From Nematostella vectensis (Eukaryota > Cnidaria > Anthozoa > Actiniaria > Edwardsiidae), in contig NC_064044.1 of NCBI RefSeq assembly GCF_932526225.1, positions 1,495,001-1,559,000 of the forward strand: a stretch of DNA of 64,000 bases, in the 5' to 3' direction. The notes under the pieces were generated by a model, which was not told where the DNA came from, made no database searches, and saw nothing but the letters and a program-made list of their open reading frames with translations. Made by a program: the position numbers and the translations under genes. This document shows positions 52,538 to 64,000 of this stretch, one piece after another. Every line of letters starts with the position of its first letter. The first letter of the stretch is position 1.

Positions 52538-55500
52538 AGTAGATTCTAACATAGAGCATAGCGCTCGATAGATTGATATACCTTTTTTCCGAGTATACTG
52601 TTTTATTTTTCCTAATGTTACTTTTTGGAATTTACATTCGGAAAAAAAATTATCGATTGTAACCTTTTGGAGGTTACACTCGTAAAACAAATTCCCGAAT
52701 GTAACCCTGAAGCTTTTCCCGAATGTAACCTCCAGTCCGATGGTGACTTTGCTTGGGATAGTTTACGATACCAATAGTATTAAAAGTAATTTTCATTACA
52801 AATCCCTTCAGCAATGCCACGTTAGTCTTTCGTTGCGGGCACTTGACTACTAACGCAGCTACACGGGTTCGATTCCCTCTGATAGCCTTTTTTTTCTTAA
52901 TTTTTTTTTTTAAATATCGATACTTAATTATACTGTTCTTGGTGTGTCATGACATAAAAAGGAGGTATAGTGACATTTTTATGTACTCTCAGCATCATTG
53001 ATGTGCTCATGCTTTGTTCAGGATCCTGTACATATTTTATGCACACAAGAACTAACTAGATTCCTTGGATAACTTGATTAAGTAGATTCTAACATAGAGC
53101 ATAGAGCTCAATAGATTGATATACCTTTTTTTCCGAGTATACTGTTTTATTTTTCTTAATGTTACTTTTTGGAATTTACATTCGGAAAAAAAAATTATCG
53201 ATTGTAACCTTTTGGAGGTTACACTCGTAAAACAAATTCCCGAATGTAACCCTGAAGCTTTTCCCGAATGTAACCTCCAGTCCGATGGTGACTATGCTTG
53301 GGATAGTTTACGATACCAATAGTATTAAAAGTAATTTTCATTACAATTCCCTTCAGCAATGCCACGTTAGTCTTTCGTTGCGGGCACTTGACTACTAACG
53401 CAGCTACCCGGGTTCGATTCCCGCTGATAGCCTATTTTTTTTCTTTATTTCTTTTTTTAAATATCGATACTTAATTATACTGTTCTTGGTGTGTCATGAC
53501 ATAAAAAGAAGGTATAGGGACATTTTTATGTACTCTCAGCATCTTGGATGTGCTCATGCTTTGTTCAGGATCCTGTACATATTTTATGCACACAAGAACT
53601 AACTAGATTCCTTGGATAACTTGATTAAGTAGATTCTGACATAGAGCATAGCGCTCGATATATTGATATACCTTTTTTCCGAGTATACTGTTTTATTTTT
53701 CCTAATATTACTTTTTGAAATTTACATTCGGAATAAAAATATCGATTGTAACCTTTTGGAGGTTACACTCGTAAAACAAATTCCCGAATGTAACCCTGAA
53801 GCTTTTCCCGAATGTAACCTCCAGTCCGATGGTGACTTTGCTTGGGATAGTTTACGATACCAATAGTATTAAAAGTAATTTTCATTACAATTCCTTTCAG
53901 TATTGCCACGTTAGTCTTTCGTTGCGGGCACTTGACTACTAACGCAGCGACCCGGGTTCGATTCCCGCTGATAGCCTATTTTTTTTTCTTTATTTTTTTT
54001 TTTAAATATCGATACTTAATTATTCTGTTCTTGGTGTGTCATGACATAAAAAGAAGGTATAGGGCCATTTTTATGTACTCTCAGCATCTGTGATGTGCTC
54101 ATGCTTTGTTCAGGATCCTGTACATATTTTATGCACACAAGAACTAACTAGATTCCTTGGATAACTTGATTAAGTAAATTCTAACATAGAGCATAGCGCT
54201 CGATAGATTGATATACCCTTTTTTTCGAGTATCCTGTTTTATTTTTCCTAATGTTTTTTTTTTTGGAATTTACATTCGGAAAAAAAATTATCGATCGTAA
54301 CCTTTTGGAGGTTACACTCGTAAAACAAATTCCCGAATGTAACCCTGAAGCTTTTCCCGAATGTAACCTCCAGTCCGATGGTGACTTTGCTTGGGATAGT
54401 TTACGATACCAATAGTATTAAAAGTAATTTTCATTACAATTCCCTTCAGCAATGCCACGTTAGTCTTTCGTTGCGGGCACTTGACTACTAACGCAGCGAC
54501 CCGGGTTCGATTCCCGCTGATAGCCTATTTTTTTTCTTTATTTTTTTTTTAAATATCGATACTTAATTATACTGTTCTTTGTGTGTCATGACATAAAAAG
54601 AAGGTATAGGGACATTTTTATGTACTCTCAGCATCTTTGATGTGCTCATGCTTTGTTCAGGATCCTGTACATATTTTATGCACACAAGAACTAACTAGAT
54701 TCCTTGGATAACTTGATTAAGTAGATTCTAACATAGAGCATAGTGCTCGATAGATTGATATACCTTTTTTCCGAGTATACTGTTTTATTTTTCCTAATGT
54801 TACTTTTTGGAATTTACATTCGGAAAAAAAAATGATCGATTGTAACCTTTTGGAGGTTAACCTCGTAAAACAAATTCCCGAATGTAACCATGAAGCTTTT
54901 CCCGAATGTAACCTCCAGTCCGATGGTGACTTTGCTTGGGATAGTTTACGATACCAATAGTATTAAAAGTAATTTTCATTACAATTCCCTTCAGCAATGC
55001 CACGTTAGTCTTTCGTTGCGGGCACTTGACTACTAACGCAGCGACCCGGGTTCGATTCCCGCTGATAGCCTATTTTTTTTCTTATTTTTTTTTTTTTAAA
55101 TATCGATACTTAATTATACTGTTCTTGGTGTGTCATGACATAAAAAGAAGGTATAGGGACATTTTTATGTACTCTCAGCATCTTTGATGTGCTCATGCTT
55201 TGTTCAGGATCCTGTACATATTTTATGCACACAAGAACTAACTAGATTCCTTGGATAACTTGATTAAGTAGATTCTGACATAGAGCATAGCGCTCGATAG
55301 ATTGATATACCTTTTTTTCCGAGTATACTGTTTTATTTTTCCTAATGTTACTTTTTGGAATTTACATTCGGAAAAAAAATTATCGATTGTAACCTTTTGG
55401 AGGTTACACTCGTAAAACAAATTCCCGAATGTAACCCTGAAGCTTTTCCCGAATGTAACCTCCAGTCCGATGGTGACTTTGCTTGGGATAGTTTACGATA

Positions 55501-55812
55501 CCAATAGTATTAAAAGTAATTTTTATTACAATTCCCTTCAGCAATGCCACGTTATTCTTTCGTTGCGGGCACTTGACTACTAACGCAGCCACCCGGGTTC
55601 GATTCCCGCTGAAAGCCTATTTTTTTTCTTTATTTCTTTTTTTAAATATCGATACTTAATTATACTGTTCTTGGTGTGTCATGACATAAAAAGAATGTAT
55701 AGGGACATTTTTATGTACTCTCAGCATCTTTGATGTGCTCATGCTTTGTTCAGGATCCTGTACATATTTTATGCACACAAGAACTAACTAGATTCCTTGG
55801 ATAACTTGATTA
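52538..55812 (+). repeat. Block H, copy 1 (monomers 97-102)
   Basis: Monomer starts: 52538, 53081, 53628, 54173, 54720 and 55267. Monomers 97-102 also follow the order of 81-86 about 8.75 kb to the left, so block G copy 2 sits inside an older repeat of that order. Rare variants shared with the next block are CCTTGGTTAAC at the end of monomer 96, CGATATATTGATAT and CTAATATTAC in monomer 99. All six box B motifs are intact. Confidence 0.85.
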
Positions 55813-57997
55813 AGTAAATTCTAACATAGAGCATAGCGCTCGATAGATTGATATACCCTTTTTTCGAGTATCCTGTTTTATTTTTCCTAATGTTACTTTT
55901 TGGAATTTACATTCGGAAAAAAAAAATTATTGATTGTAACCTTTTGGAGGTTACCCTCGTAAAACAAATTCCCGAATGTAACCATGAAGCTTTTCCCGAA
56001 TGTAACCTCCAGTCCGATGGTGACTTTGCTTGGGATAGTTTACGATACCAATAGTATTAAAAGTAATTTTCATTACAATTCCCTTCAGCAATGCCACGTT
56101 AGTCTTTCGTTGCGGGCACTTGACTACTAACGCAGCGACCCGGGTTCTATTCCCGCTGATAGCCTATTTTGTTTTTCTTTATTTTTTTTTTAAATATCGA
56201 TACTTAATTATACTGTTCTTGGTGTGTCATGACATAAAAAGAAGGTATAGGGACATTTTTATGTACTCTCTGCATCTTTGATGTGCTCATGCTTTGTTCA
56301 GGATCCTGTACATATTTTATGCACACAAGAACTAACTAGATTCCTTGGTTAACTTGATTAAGTAGATTCTAACATAGAGCATAGCGCTCGATAGATTGAT
56401 ATACCTTTTTTCCGAGTATACTGTTTTATTTTTCCTAATGTTACTTTTTGGAATTTACATTCGGAAAAAAAATTATCGATTGTAACCTTTTGGAGGTTAC
56501 ACTCGTAAAACAAATTCCCGAATGTAACCCTGAAGCTTTTCCCGAATGTAACCTCCAGTCCGATGGTGACTTTGCTTGGGATAGTTTACGATACCAATAG
56601 TATTAAAAGTAATTTTCATTACAAATCCCTTCAGCAATGCCACGTTAGTCTTTCGTTGCGGGCACTTGACTACTAACGCAGCTACACGGGTTCGATTCCC
56701 TCTGATAGCCTTTTTTTTCTTAATTTTTTTTTTTAAATATCGATACTTAATTATACTGTTCTTGGTGTGTCATGACATAAAAAGGAGGTATAGTGACATT
56801 TTTATGTACTCTCAGCATCATTGATGTGCTCATGCTTTGTTCAGGATCCTGTACATATTTTATGCACACAAGAACTAACTAGATTCCTTGGATAACTTGA
56901 TTAAGTAGATTCTGACATAGAGCATAGCGCTCGATATATTGATATACCTTTTTTCCGAGTATACTGTTTTATTTTTCCTAATATTACTTTTTGAAATTTA
57001 CATTCGGAATAAAAATATCGATTGTAACCTTTTGGAGGTTACACTCGTAAAACAAATTCCCGAATGTAACCCTGAAGCTTTTCCCGAATGTAACCTCCAG
57101 TCCGATGGTGACTTTGCTTGGGATAGTTTACGATACCAATAGTATTAAAAGTAATTTTCATTACAATTCCTTTCAGTATTGCCACGTTAGTCTTTCGTTG
57201 CGGGCACTTGACTACTAACGCAGCGACCCGGGTTCGATTCCCGCTGATAGCCTATTTTTTTTTCTTTATTTCTTTTTTTTAAATATCGATACTTAATTAT
57301 ACTGTTCTTGGTGTGTCATGACATAAAAAGAAGGTATAGGGCCATTTTTATGTACTCTCAGCATCTGTGATGTGCTCATGCTTTGTTCAGGATCCTGTAC
57401 ATATTTTATGCACACAAGAACTAACTAGATTCCTTGGATAACTTGATTAAGTAAATTCTAACATAGAGCATAGCGCTCGATAGATTGATATACCCTTTTT
57501 TTCGAGTATCCTGTTTTATTTTTCCTAATGTTTTTTTTTTTTGGAATTTACATTCGGAAAAAAAATTATCGATCGTAACCTTTTGGAGGTTACACTCGTA
57601 AAACAAATTCCCGAATGTAACCCTGAAGCTTTTCCCGAATGTAACCTCCAGTCCGATGGTGACTTTGCTTGGGATAGTTTACGATACCAATAGTATTAAA
57701 AGTAATTTTCATTACAATTCCCTTCAGCAATGCCACGTTAGTCTTTCGTTGCGGGCACTTGACTACTAACGCAGCGACCCGGGTTCGATTCCCGCTGATA
57801 GCCTATTTTTTTTCTTTATTTTTTTTTTAAATATCGATACTTAATTATACTGTTCTTTGTGTGTCATGACATAAAAAGAAGGTATAGGGACATTTTTATG
57901 TACTCTCAGCATCTTTGATGTGCTCATGCTTTGTTCAGGATCCTGTACATATTTTATGCACACAAGAACTAACTAGATTCCTTGGATAACTTGATTA
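55813..57997 (+). repeat. Block H, copy 2, with one monomer missing (monomers 103-106)
   Basis: Monomer starts: 55813, 56361, 56904 and 57450. They match monomers 96, 97, 99 and 100, so the counterpart of monomer 98 is absent. The offset changes from 3823 bp before the gap to about 3277 bp after it, a difference of one monomer. Monomer 103 is a hybrid whose first 60 or so bases have the CCCTTTTTTCGAGTATCCTG form. Box B is mutated in 103 and intact in 104-106. Confidence 0.85.
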
Positions 57998-60900
57998 AGT
58001 AGATTCTAACATAGAGCATAGTGCTCGATAGATTGATATACCTTTTTTCCGAGTATACTGTTTTATTTTTCCTAATGTTACTTTTTGGAATTTACATTCG
58101 GAAAAAAAAATGATCGATTGTAACCTTTTGGAGGTTAACCTCGTAAAACAAATTCCCGAATGTAACCATGAAGCTTTTCCCGAATGTAACCTCCAGTCCG
58201 ATGGTGACTTTGCTTGGGATAGTTTACGATACCAATAGTATTAAAAGTAATTTTCATTACAATTCCCTTCAGCAATGCCACGTTAGTCTTTCGTTGCGGG
58301 CACTTGACTACTAACGCAGCGACCCGGGTTCGATTCCCGCTGATAGCCTATTTTTTTTCTTATTTTTTTTTTTTTAAATATCGATACTTAATTATACTGT
58401 TCTTGGTGTGTCATGACATAAAAAGAAGGTATAGGGACATTTTTATGTACTCTCAGCATCTTTGATGTGCTCATGCTTTGTTCAGGATCCTGTACATATT
58501 TTATGCACACAAGAACTAACTAGATTCCTTGGATAACTTGATTAAGTAGATTCTGACATAGAGCATAGCGCTCGATAGATTGATATACCTTTTTTTCCGA
58601 GTATACTGTTTTATTTTTCCTAATGTTACTTTTTGGAATTTACATTCGGAAAAAAAATTATCGATTGTAACCTTTTGGAGGTTACACTCGTAAAACAAAT
58701 TCCCGAATGTAACCCTGAAGCTTTTCCCGAATGTAACCTCCAGTCCGATGGTGACTTTGCTTGGGATAGTTTACGATACCAATAGTATTAAAAGTAATTT
58801 TTATTACAATTCCCTTCAGCAATGCCACGTTATTCTTTCGTTGCGGGCACTTGACTACTAACGCAGCCACCCGGGTTCGATTCCCGCTGAAAGCCTATTT
58901 TTTTTCTTTATTTCTTTTTTTAAATATCGATACTTAATTATACTGTTCTTGGTGTGTCATGACATAAAAAGAATGTATAGGGACATTTTTATGTACTCTC
59001 AGCATCTTTGATGTGCTCATGCTTTGTTCAGGATCCTGTACATATTTTATGCACACAAGAACTAACTAGATTCCTTGGATAACTTGATTAAGTAAATTCT
59101 AACATAGAGCATAGCGCTCGATAGATTGATATACCCTTTTTTCGAGTATCCTGTTTTATTTTTCCTAATGTTACTTTTTTGAATTTACATTTGGAAAAAA
59201 ATTATCGATTGTAACCTTTTGGAGGTTACACTCGTAAAACAAATTCCCGAATGTAACCCTGAAGCTTTTCCCGAATGTAACCTCCAGTCCGATGGTGACT
59301 TTGCTTGGGATAGTTTACGATACCAATAGTATTAAAAGTAATTTTCATTACAATTCCCTTCAGCAATGCCACGTTAGTCTTTCGTTGCGGGCACTTGACT
59401 ACTAACGCAGCGACCCGGGTTCGATTCCCGCTGATAGCCTATTTTTTTTCTTTATTTTTTTTTTAAATATCGATACTTAATTATACTGTTCTTGGTGTGT
59501 CATGACATAAAAAGAAGGTATAGGGCCATTTTTATGTACTCTCAGCATCTTTGATGTGCTCATGCTTTGTTCAGGATCCTGTACATATTTTATGGACACA
59601 AGAACTAACTAGATTCCTTGGATAACTTGATTAAGTAGATTCTAACATAGAGCATAGTGCTCGATAGATTGATATACCTTTTTTCCGAGTATACTGTTTT
59701 ATTTTTCCTAATGTTACTTTTTGGAATTTACATTCGGAAAAAAAAATGATCGATTGTAACCTTTTGGAGGTTAACCTCGTAAAACAAATTCCCGAATGTA
59801 ACCATGAAGCTTTTCCCGAATGTAACCTCCAGTCCGATGGTGACTTTGCTTGGGATAGTTTACGATACCAATAGTATTAAAAGTAATTTTCATTACAATT
59901 CCCTTCAGCAATGCCACGTTAGTCTTTCGTTGCGGGCACTTGACTACTAACGCAGCGACCCGGGTTCGATTCCCGCTGATAGCCTATTTTTTTTCTTATT
60001 TTTTTTTTTTAAAATATCGATACTTAATTATACTGTTCTTGGTGTGTCATGACATAAAAAGAAGGTATAGGGACATTTTTATGTACTCTCAGCATCTTTG
60101 ATGTGCTCATGCTTTGTTCAGGATCCTGTACATATTTTATGCACACAAGAACTAACTAGATTCCTTGGATAACTTGATTAAGTAGATTCTGACATAGAGC
60201 ATAGCGCTCGATAGATTGATATACCTTTTTTTCCGAGTATACTGTTTTATTTTTCCTAATGTTACTTTTTGGAATTTACATTCGGAAAAAAAATTATCGA
60301 TTGTAACCTTTTGGAGGTTACACTCGTAAAACAAATTCCCGAATGTAACCCTGAAGCTTTTCTTGAATGTAACCTCCAGTCCGATGGTGACTTTGCTTGG
60401 GATAGTTTACGATACCAATAGTATTAAAAGTAATTTTTATTACAATTCCCTTCAGCAATGCCACGTTATTCTTTCGTTGCGGGCACTTGACTACTAACGC
60501 AGCCACCCGGGTTCGATTCCCGCTGAAAGCCTATTTTTTTTCTTTATTTCTTTTTTTAAATATCGATACTTAATTATACTGTTCTTGGTGTGTCATGACA
60601 TAAAAAGAATGTATAGGGACATTTTTATGTACTCTCAGCATCTTTGATGTGCTCATGCTTTGTTCAGGATCCTGTACATATTTTATGCACACAAGAACTA
60701 ACTAGATTCCTTGGATAACTTGATTAAGTAAATTCTAACATAGAGCATAGCGCTCGATAGATTGATATACCCTTTTTTCGAGTATCCTGTTTTATTTTTC
60801 CTAATGTTACTTTTTTGAATTTACATTCGGAAAAAAATTATCGATTGTAACCTTTTGGAGGTTACACTCGTAAAACAAATTCCCGAATGTAACCCTGAAG

Positions 60901-61269
60901 CTTTTCCCGAATGTAACCTCCAGTCCGATGGTGACTTTGCTTGGTATGGTTTACGATACCAATAGTATTAAAAGTAATTTTCATTACAATTCCCTTCAGC
61001 AATGCCACGTTATTCTTTCGTTGCGGGCACTTGACTACTAACGCAGCGACCCGGGTTCGATTCCCGCTGATAGCCTATTTTTTTTCTTTATTTTTTTTTT
61101 AAATTTCGATACTTAGTTATACTGTTCTTGGTGTGTCATGACATAAAAAGAAGGTATAGGGACATTTTTATGTACTCTCAGCATCTTTGATGTGCTCATG
61201 CTTTGTTCAGGATCCTGTACATATTTTATGCACACAAGAACTAACTAGATTCCTTGGATAACTTGATTA
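57998..61269 (+). repeat. Three-monomer duplication (monomers 107-109 and 110-112)
   Basis: Monomer starts: 57998, 58545, 59091 and 59634, 60181, 60727. Both triplets are 547, 546 and 543 bp, total 1636 bp each. The first monomer of each has CATAGTGCTCG and GGTTAACCTCG, the second GCAGCCACCC and GCTGAAAGCC, the third TACTTTTTTGAATTT. These are the same three types as at 45970, 49253 and 54720, so this trio is the most amplified one in the window. All six box B motifs are intact. Confidence 0.9.
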
Positions 61270-64000
61270 AGTAGATTCTAACATAGAGCATAGCGCTCGA
61301 TAGATTGATATACCTTTTTTCCGAGTATACTGTTTTATTTTTCCTAATGTTACTTTTTGGAATTTACATTCGGAAAAAAATTTTTCGATTGTAACCTTTT
61401 GGAGGTTACACTCGTAAAACAAATTCCCGAATGTAACCATGAAGCTTTTCCCGAATGTAACCTCCAGTCCGATGGTGACTTTGCTTGGGATAGTTTACGA
61501 TACCAATAGTATTAAAAGTAATTTTCATTACAATTCCCTTCAGTAATGCCACGTTTGTCTTTCTTCGCATGCACTTGACTACTAACGCAGCGACCCGGGT
61601 TCGATTCCCGCTGATAGCCTATTTTTTTTCTTTATTTTTTTTTTTTAAATATTGATACTTAATTATACTGTTCTTGGTGTGTCATGACATAAAAAGAAGG
61701 TATAGTGACATTTTTATGTACTCTCAGCATCATTGATGTGCTCATGCTTTGTTCAGGATCCTGTACATATTTTATGCACACAAGAACTAACTAGATTCCT
61801 TGGATAACTTGATTAAGTAGATTCTAACATAGAGCATAGCGCTCAATAGATTGATATACCTTTTTTCCGAGTATACTGTTTTATTTTTCCTAATGTTACT
61901 TTTTGGAATTTACATTCGGAAAAAAAAAATTATCGATTGTAACCTTTTGGAGGTTACCCTCGTAAAACAAATTCCCGAATGTAACCATGAAGTTTTTCCC
62001 GAATGTAACCTCCAGTCCGATGGTGACTTTGCTTGGGATAGTTTACGATACCAATAGTATTAAAAGTAATTTTCATTACAATTCCCTTCAGCAATGCCAC
62101 GTTAGTCTTTCGTTGCGGGCACTTGACTACTAACGCAGCGATCCGTGTTCTATTCCCGCTGATAGCCTATTTTGTTTTTCTTTATTTTTATTTTTTTTAA
62201 ATATCGATACTTAATTATACTGTTCTTGGTGTGTCATGACATAAAAAGAAGGTATAGGGACATTTTTATGTACTCTCTGCATCTTTGATGTGCTCATGCT
62301 TTGTTCAGGATCCTGTACATATTTTATGCACATAAGAACTAACTAGATTCCTTGGATAACTTGATTAAGTAGATTCTAACATAGAGCATAGCGCTCGATA
62401 GATTGATATACCTTTTTTTCCGAGTATACTGTTTTATTTTTCCTAATGTTACTTTTTGGAATTTACATTCGGAAAAAAAAATTATCGATTGTAACCTTTT
62501 GGAGGTTACACTCGTAGAACAAATTCCCTAATGTAACCCTGAAGCTTTTCCCGAATGTAACCTCCAGTCCGATGGTGACTTTGCTTGGGATAGTTTACGA
62601 TACCAATAGTATTAAAAGTAATTTTCATTACAATTCCCTTCAGCAATGCCACGTTAGTCTTTCGTTGCGGGCACTTGACTATTAACGCAGCGACCCGGGT
62701 TCTATTCCCGCTGATAGCCTATTTTGTTTTTCTTTATTTTTATTTTTTTTTAAATATCAATACTTAATTATACTGTTCTTGGTGTGTCATGACATAAAAA
62801 GAAGGTATAGTGACATTTTTATGTACTCTCAGCATCATTGATGTGCTCATGCTTTGTTCAGGATCCTGTACATATTTTATGCACACAAGAACTAACTAGA
62901 TTCCTTGGATAACTTGATTAAGTAGATTCTAACATAGAGCATAGCGCTCAATAGATTGATATACCTTTTTTCCGAGTATACTGTTTTATTTTTCTTAATG
63001 TTACTTTTTGGAATTTACATTCGGAAAAAAAAATTATCGATTGTAACCTTTTGGAGGTTACACTCGTAAAACAAATTCCCGAATGTAACCCTGAAGCTTT
63101 TCCCGAATGTAACCTCCAGTCCGATGGTGACTATGCTTGGGATAATTTACGATACCAATAGTATTAAAAGTAATTTTCATTACAATTCCCTTCAGCAATG
63201 CCACGTTAGTCTTTCGTTGCGGGCACTTGACTACTAACGCAGCTACCCGGGTTCGATTCCCGCTGATAGCCTATTTTTTTTTTCTTTATTTCTTTTTTTA
63301 AATATCGATACTTAATTATACTGTTCTTGGTGTGTCATGACATAAAAAGAAGGTATAGGGACATTTTTATGTACTCTCAGCATCTTTGATGTGCTCATGC
63401 TTTGTTCAGGATCCTGTACATATTTTATGCACACAAGAACTAACTAGATTCCTTGGATAACTTGATTAAGTAGATTCTAACATAGAGCATAGCGCTCGAT
63501 AGATTGATATACCTTTTTTCCGAGTATACTGTTTTATTTTTCCTAATGTTACTTTTTGGAATTTACATTCGGAAAAAACAATTATCGATTGTAACCTTTT
63601 GGAGGTTACCCTCGTAAAACAAATTCCCGAATGTATCCATGAAGCTTTTCCCGAATGTAACCTCCAGTCCGATGGTGACTTTGCTTGGGATAGTTTACGA
63701 TACCAATAGTATTAAAAGTAATTTTCATTACAATTCCCTTCAGCAATGCCACTTTAGTCTTTCGTTGCGGGCACTTGACTACTAACGCAGCGACCCGGGT
63801 TCTATTCCCGCTGATAGCCTATTTTGTTTTTCTTTATTATTTTTTTAAATATCGATACTTAATTATACTGTTCTTGGTGTGTCATGACATAAAAAGAAGG
63901 TATAGGGACATTTTTATGTACTCTCTGCTTCTTTGATGTGCTCATGCTTTGTTCAGGATCCTGTACATATTTTATGCACACAAGAACTAACTAGATTCCT
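61270..64000 (+). repeat. Right mixed section, monomers 113-117 (last one partial)
   Basis: Monomer starts: 61270, 61816, 62368, 62921 and 63469. No adjacent duplication is seen. Monomer 113 is strongly diverged in the tRNA-like part. Monomer 114 loses AAGCTT (GAAGTTTTTCCC near 61990) and has CGATCCGTGTTCTATTCC. Monomer 117 carries the GGAAAAAACAATTATCG and CTCTGCTTC variants of monomers 51 and 56, some 33-36 kb away, with a private GTATCCATG near 63634. It stops at the window edge about 15 bp before its expected end. Confidence 0.85.

Larger units (their letters stand above)
1..64000 (+). repeat. Satellite DNA array of 117 tandem monomers, about 547 bp each
   Basis: The same sequence recurs head to tail through the entire window. 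I placed each monomer boundary at the AGTAGATTCT motif (variants AGTAAATTCT, ATTAGATTCT, AGGAGATTCT) and counted 116 full units plus a 532-bp partial one at the right edge. Lengths are 541-553 bp except for one unit of 571 bp, and most length changes come from A or T homopolymers. Monomers differ by scattered substitutions and remain easy to align by eye. No unique DNA interrupts the array, so every stretch without a gene here is satellite. Most monomers carry GGATCC, AAGCTT, CCCGGG and AGCGCT once each. 547 bp is about three times 182 bp, which would suit three nucleosomes; that is inference. The location on the chromosome cannot be read from the window. Confidence 0.98.

Noticed and set aside
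1-64000. CRISPR array
   Set aside because: The repeats are about 547 bp with no short direct repeats separated by unique spacers, and there are no cas-like genes.
1-64000. Transposon or retroelement array
   Set aside because: No transposase or reverse transcriptase frame, no terminal repeats and no target-site duplications are visible. Monomers abut directly without spacers.

Overview
The whole 64 kb window is one uninterrupted head-to-tail satellite DNA array. I count 116 complete monomers and one partial monomer (117 in total). Most are 541-553 bp long, the mean is about 547 bp, and one is 571 bp. All lie in the same orientation. No unique sequence, conventional protein-coding gene, transposon or array boundary is visible, so the array continues past both ends. 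The AT-rich monomers, long A/T tracts, higher-order duplications and a tRNA-gene-like segment with a Pol III box B point to nuclear DNA of a eukaryote. The sequence does not let me name the species or the chromosomal position (centromeric, pericentromeric, subtelomeric, sex or B chromosome).

Monomer layout, using the tenth monomer (4945-5489) as reference. First comes a 5' segment with an AGCGCT palindrome and a T-tract. Next is a roughly 115-bp cluster of GTTAC/GTAAC motifs in both orientations, including an 8-bp hairpin and two 15-bp direct repeats 24 bp apart. A linker follows. Then comes a 72-nt segment with the layout of a tRNA gene: a D arm, a CTACTAA anticodon-type loop, a T arm and a perfect box B. 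Its acceptor stem is broken and its box A is degenerate. It runs directly into a T-rich tract that resembles a Pol III terminator. The last part holds a TGTCATGACA palindrome, a 9-bp inverted repeat, and a CAGGATCCTG palindrome.

Array layout. Monomers 1-13 (1-7129) are a mixed section with no clear multi-monomer duplication. From 7130 rightwards the array is built from blocks of 3-7 monomers that were duplicated as units: 7130-10953 with 10954-14779 and a shorter copy at 18058-21338; 21339-24074 with 24075-26261; 26809-29544 with 29545-32285; 32286-35576 with 39946-43238; 45970-49252 with 49253-52537; 51990-55812 with 55813-59090; and 57998-59633 with 59634-61269. The final five units (61270-64000) are a mixed section holding one unusually diverged monomer. 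Linked variants, and recombinant monomers that break that linkage, indicate unequal crossover and gene conversion.

Nothing here suggests genes working together. The candidate for something undescribed is the tRNA-derived module repeated about every 547 bp. Box B is intact in about 65 of 117 copies, and the intact and mutated copies fall in different stretches of the array.
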